Positions 5,115 to 5,794 of a stretch of DNA of 5,794 nucleotides are shown in pieces. This DNA is from Vulcanimicrobiota bacterium (GTDB lineage: Bacteria > Vulcanimicrobiota > Vulcanimicrobiia > Vulcanimicrobiales > Vulcanimicrobiaceae). The notes below the pieces were generated by a model that ran no database searches, was not told where the DNA came from, and saw only the letters and a program-made list of their open reading frames with translations. Made by a program: the position numbers and the translations under genes. Every line of letters begins with the position of its first letter. Position 1 is the stretch's first letter. Location of the stretch: assembly GCA_013289785.1 (NCBI GenBank), contig JABCZE010000120.1:1-5794 (forward strand), read 5' to 3'.

Positions 5115-5794
5115 ATGGCAAACGCTACGACGAAAGTAATGGTTACTTACGATGACAGCTACGGCCGCATCATGACGCTCGACGCGGCACTCAACCATCA
5201 CTTCGGCTATACGACGTTTCGTCCGCTGCAGCGCGAGATCGTAGAGGCGACGATGGCTGGAAGCGACGTGGTGGCACTCCTGCCGACCGGCGGCGGGAAA
5301 TCGCTCTGCTATCAACTGCCGGCACTGCTCGAGCCCGGGCTCACGCTGGTTATCTCGCCGCTGATCGCATTGATGAAGGATCAAGTCGACGCGCTCGAAG
5401 CCAATGGTATTCCGGCAACGTTCCTCAACAGTTCGCTCGATCCGTCGGCGACCGGAGATCGGTTGGCAGCGCTGGACCGTGGTGCGTACCGGCTGCTGTA
5501 CGTCGCACCGGAGCGCACCGTGATGGCGGGGTTTCTCGCCCGCTTAGAGCACTGGGGCTTGCGCCGTATAGCGGTAGATGAAGCGCACTGCGTCAGCGAA
5601 TGGGGGCACGACTTTCGCCCCGAGTACCGCCAAATCGCATTGCTGCGCTCGCGTTACCCCGACATTCCGATTCTGGCGCTCACCGCGACCGCGACCGGAC
5701 GCGTGCGCGACGACATCGAGCGCTTCCTCGAGTTGCGGAAGCCACGCCGCTTCGTCGCAAGTTTCAACCGGCCGAATCTGCGCTATGCGGTCTT
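5115..5794 (+). CDS. recQ: ATP-dependent DNA helicase RecQ, N-terminal part (runs off the window)
   Basis: About 226 codons of an expected 500-600 are present, all in helicase domain 1. RecQ is a superfamily 2, 3'-to-5' helicase that unwinds DNA in recombination and fork repair. Visible motifs, numbered from 5115, are motif 0 (FGYTTFRPLQ, 30-39), Walker A TGGGKS (58-63), SPLIALMKDQ (81-90), the DEAH box (155-158), the RecQ-specific aromatic-rich loop SEWGHDFRPEY (161-171), TATAT (190-194) and the start of the linker SFNRPNLRY. All key residues are intact. The start is uncertain: ATG 5115 has no Shine-Dalgarno sequence, and ATG 5139 or 5172 are alternatives. The ATG at 5172 (residue 20) would place the protein start just before the conserved LDAALNHHFGY. 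Whether the gene continues intact cannot be seen. Confidence 0.95.
   Translation, partial: MANATTKVMVTYDDSYGRIMTLDAALNHHFGYTTFRPLQREIVEATMAGSDVVALLPTGGGKSLCYQLPALLEPGLTLVISPLIALMKDQVDALEANGIPATFLNSSLDPSATGDRLAALDRGAYRLLYVAPERTVMAGFLARLEHWGLRRIAVDEAHCVSEWGHDFRPEYRQIALLRSRYPDIPILALTATATGRVRDDIERFLELRKPRRFVASFNRPNLRYAV

Noticed and set aside
4731..5384. 217-codon minus-strand open frame crossing the start of recQ
   Set aside because: It runs antisense through the conserved RecQ N-terminus and has no recognisable domain.

Overview
The window is high-GC (about 60% by eye) bacterial DNA. All clear genes lie on the + strand, in an order that looks chromosomal rather than phage or plasmid. I see no transposase, integrase, tRNA, rRNA or CRISPR array. 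The best lineage hint is the lipoprotein at 3437-4678. It combines GloVer-type (TIGR03803-like) repeats with a 'QPPVAAPGAMPQ' segment after its lipobox, a phrase I associate with secreted proteins of Candidatus Eremiobacterota (WPS-2). That assignment comes from memory of protein style and is only moderately secure.

Layout. Positions 1-342 hold no convincing complete gene: there is a short coding-like tail ending at a TAG (216-218), a strong stem-loop (232-267), and a leader (294-336) that can fold over the Shine-Dalgarno of the next gene. Positions 343-3358 form a tight three-gene operon with 2-nt gaps. It encodes a small two-[2Fe-2S] subunit, a large molybdopterin-binding subunit of the isoquinoline 1-oxidoreductase (IorAB-like) branch of the xanthine oxidase family, and a small cupin. 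A weak hairpin follows (3367-3396). The GloVer-repeat lipoprotein comes next with its own strong Shine-Dalgarno; its repeats count out to seven and suggest a seven-bladed propeller. Positions 4679-5114 hold no + strand gene, but the minus strand carries what looks like a broken C-terminal remnant of a D-2-hydroxyacid dehydrogenase. The window ends inside a recQ helicase gene (from about 5115, running off the right edge).

How the genes relate. The Fe-S and Mo subunits should form one hydroxylase: substrate is oxidised at the Mo centre of the large subunit and electrons leave through the two Fe-S clusters of the small subunit. The cupin is probably co-expressed and may act on the same substrate or product, but nothing in the sequence names that substrate. 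The lipoprotein and recQ look functionally unrelated to the operon. The observations most worth checking are the structured leader over the hydroxylase ribosome-binding site, a dispersed-repeat-like insertion inside the lipoprotein gene, and the cupin with an altered metal-binding motif.
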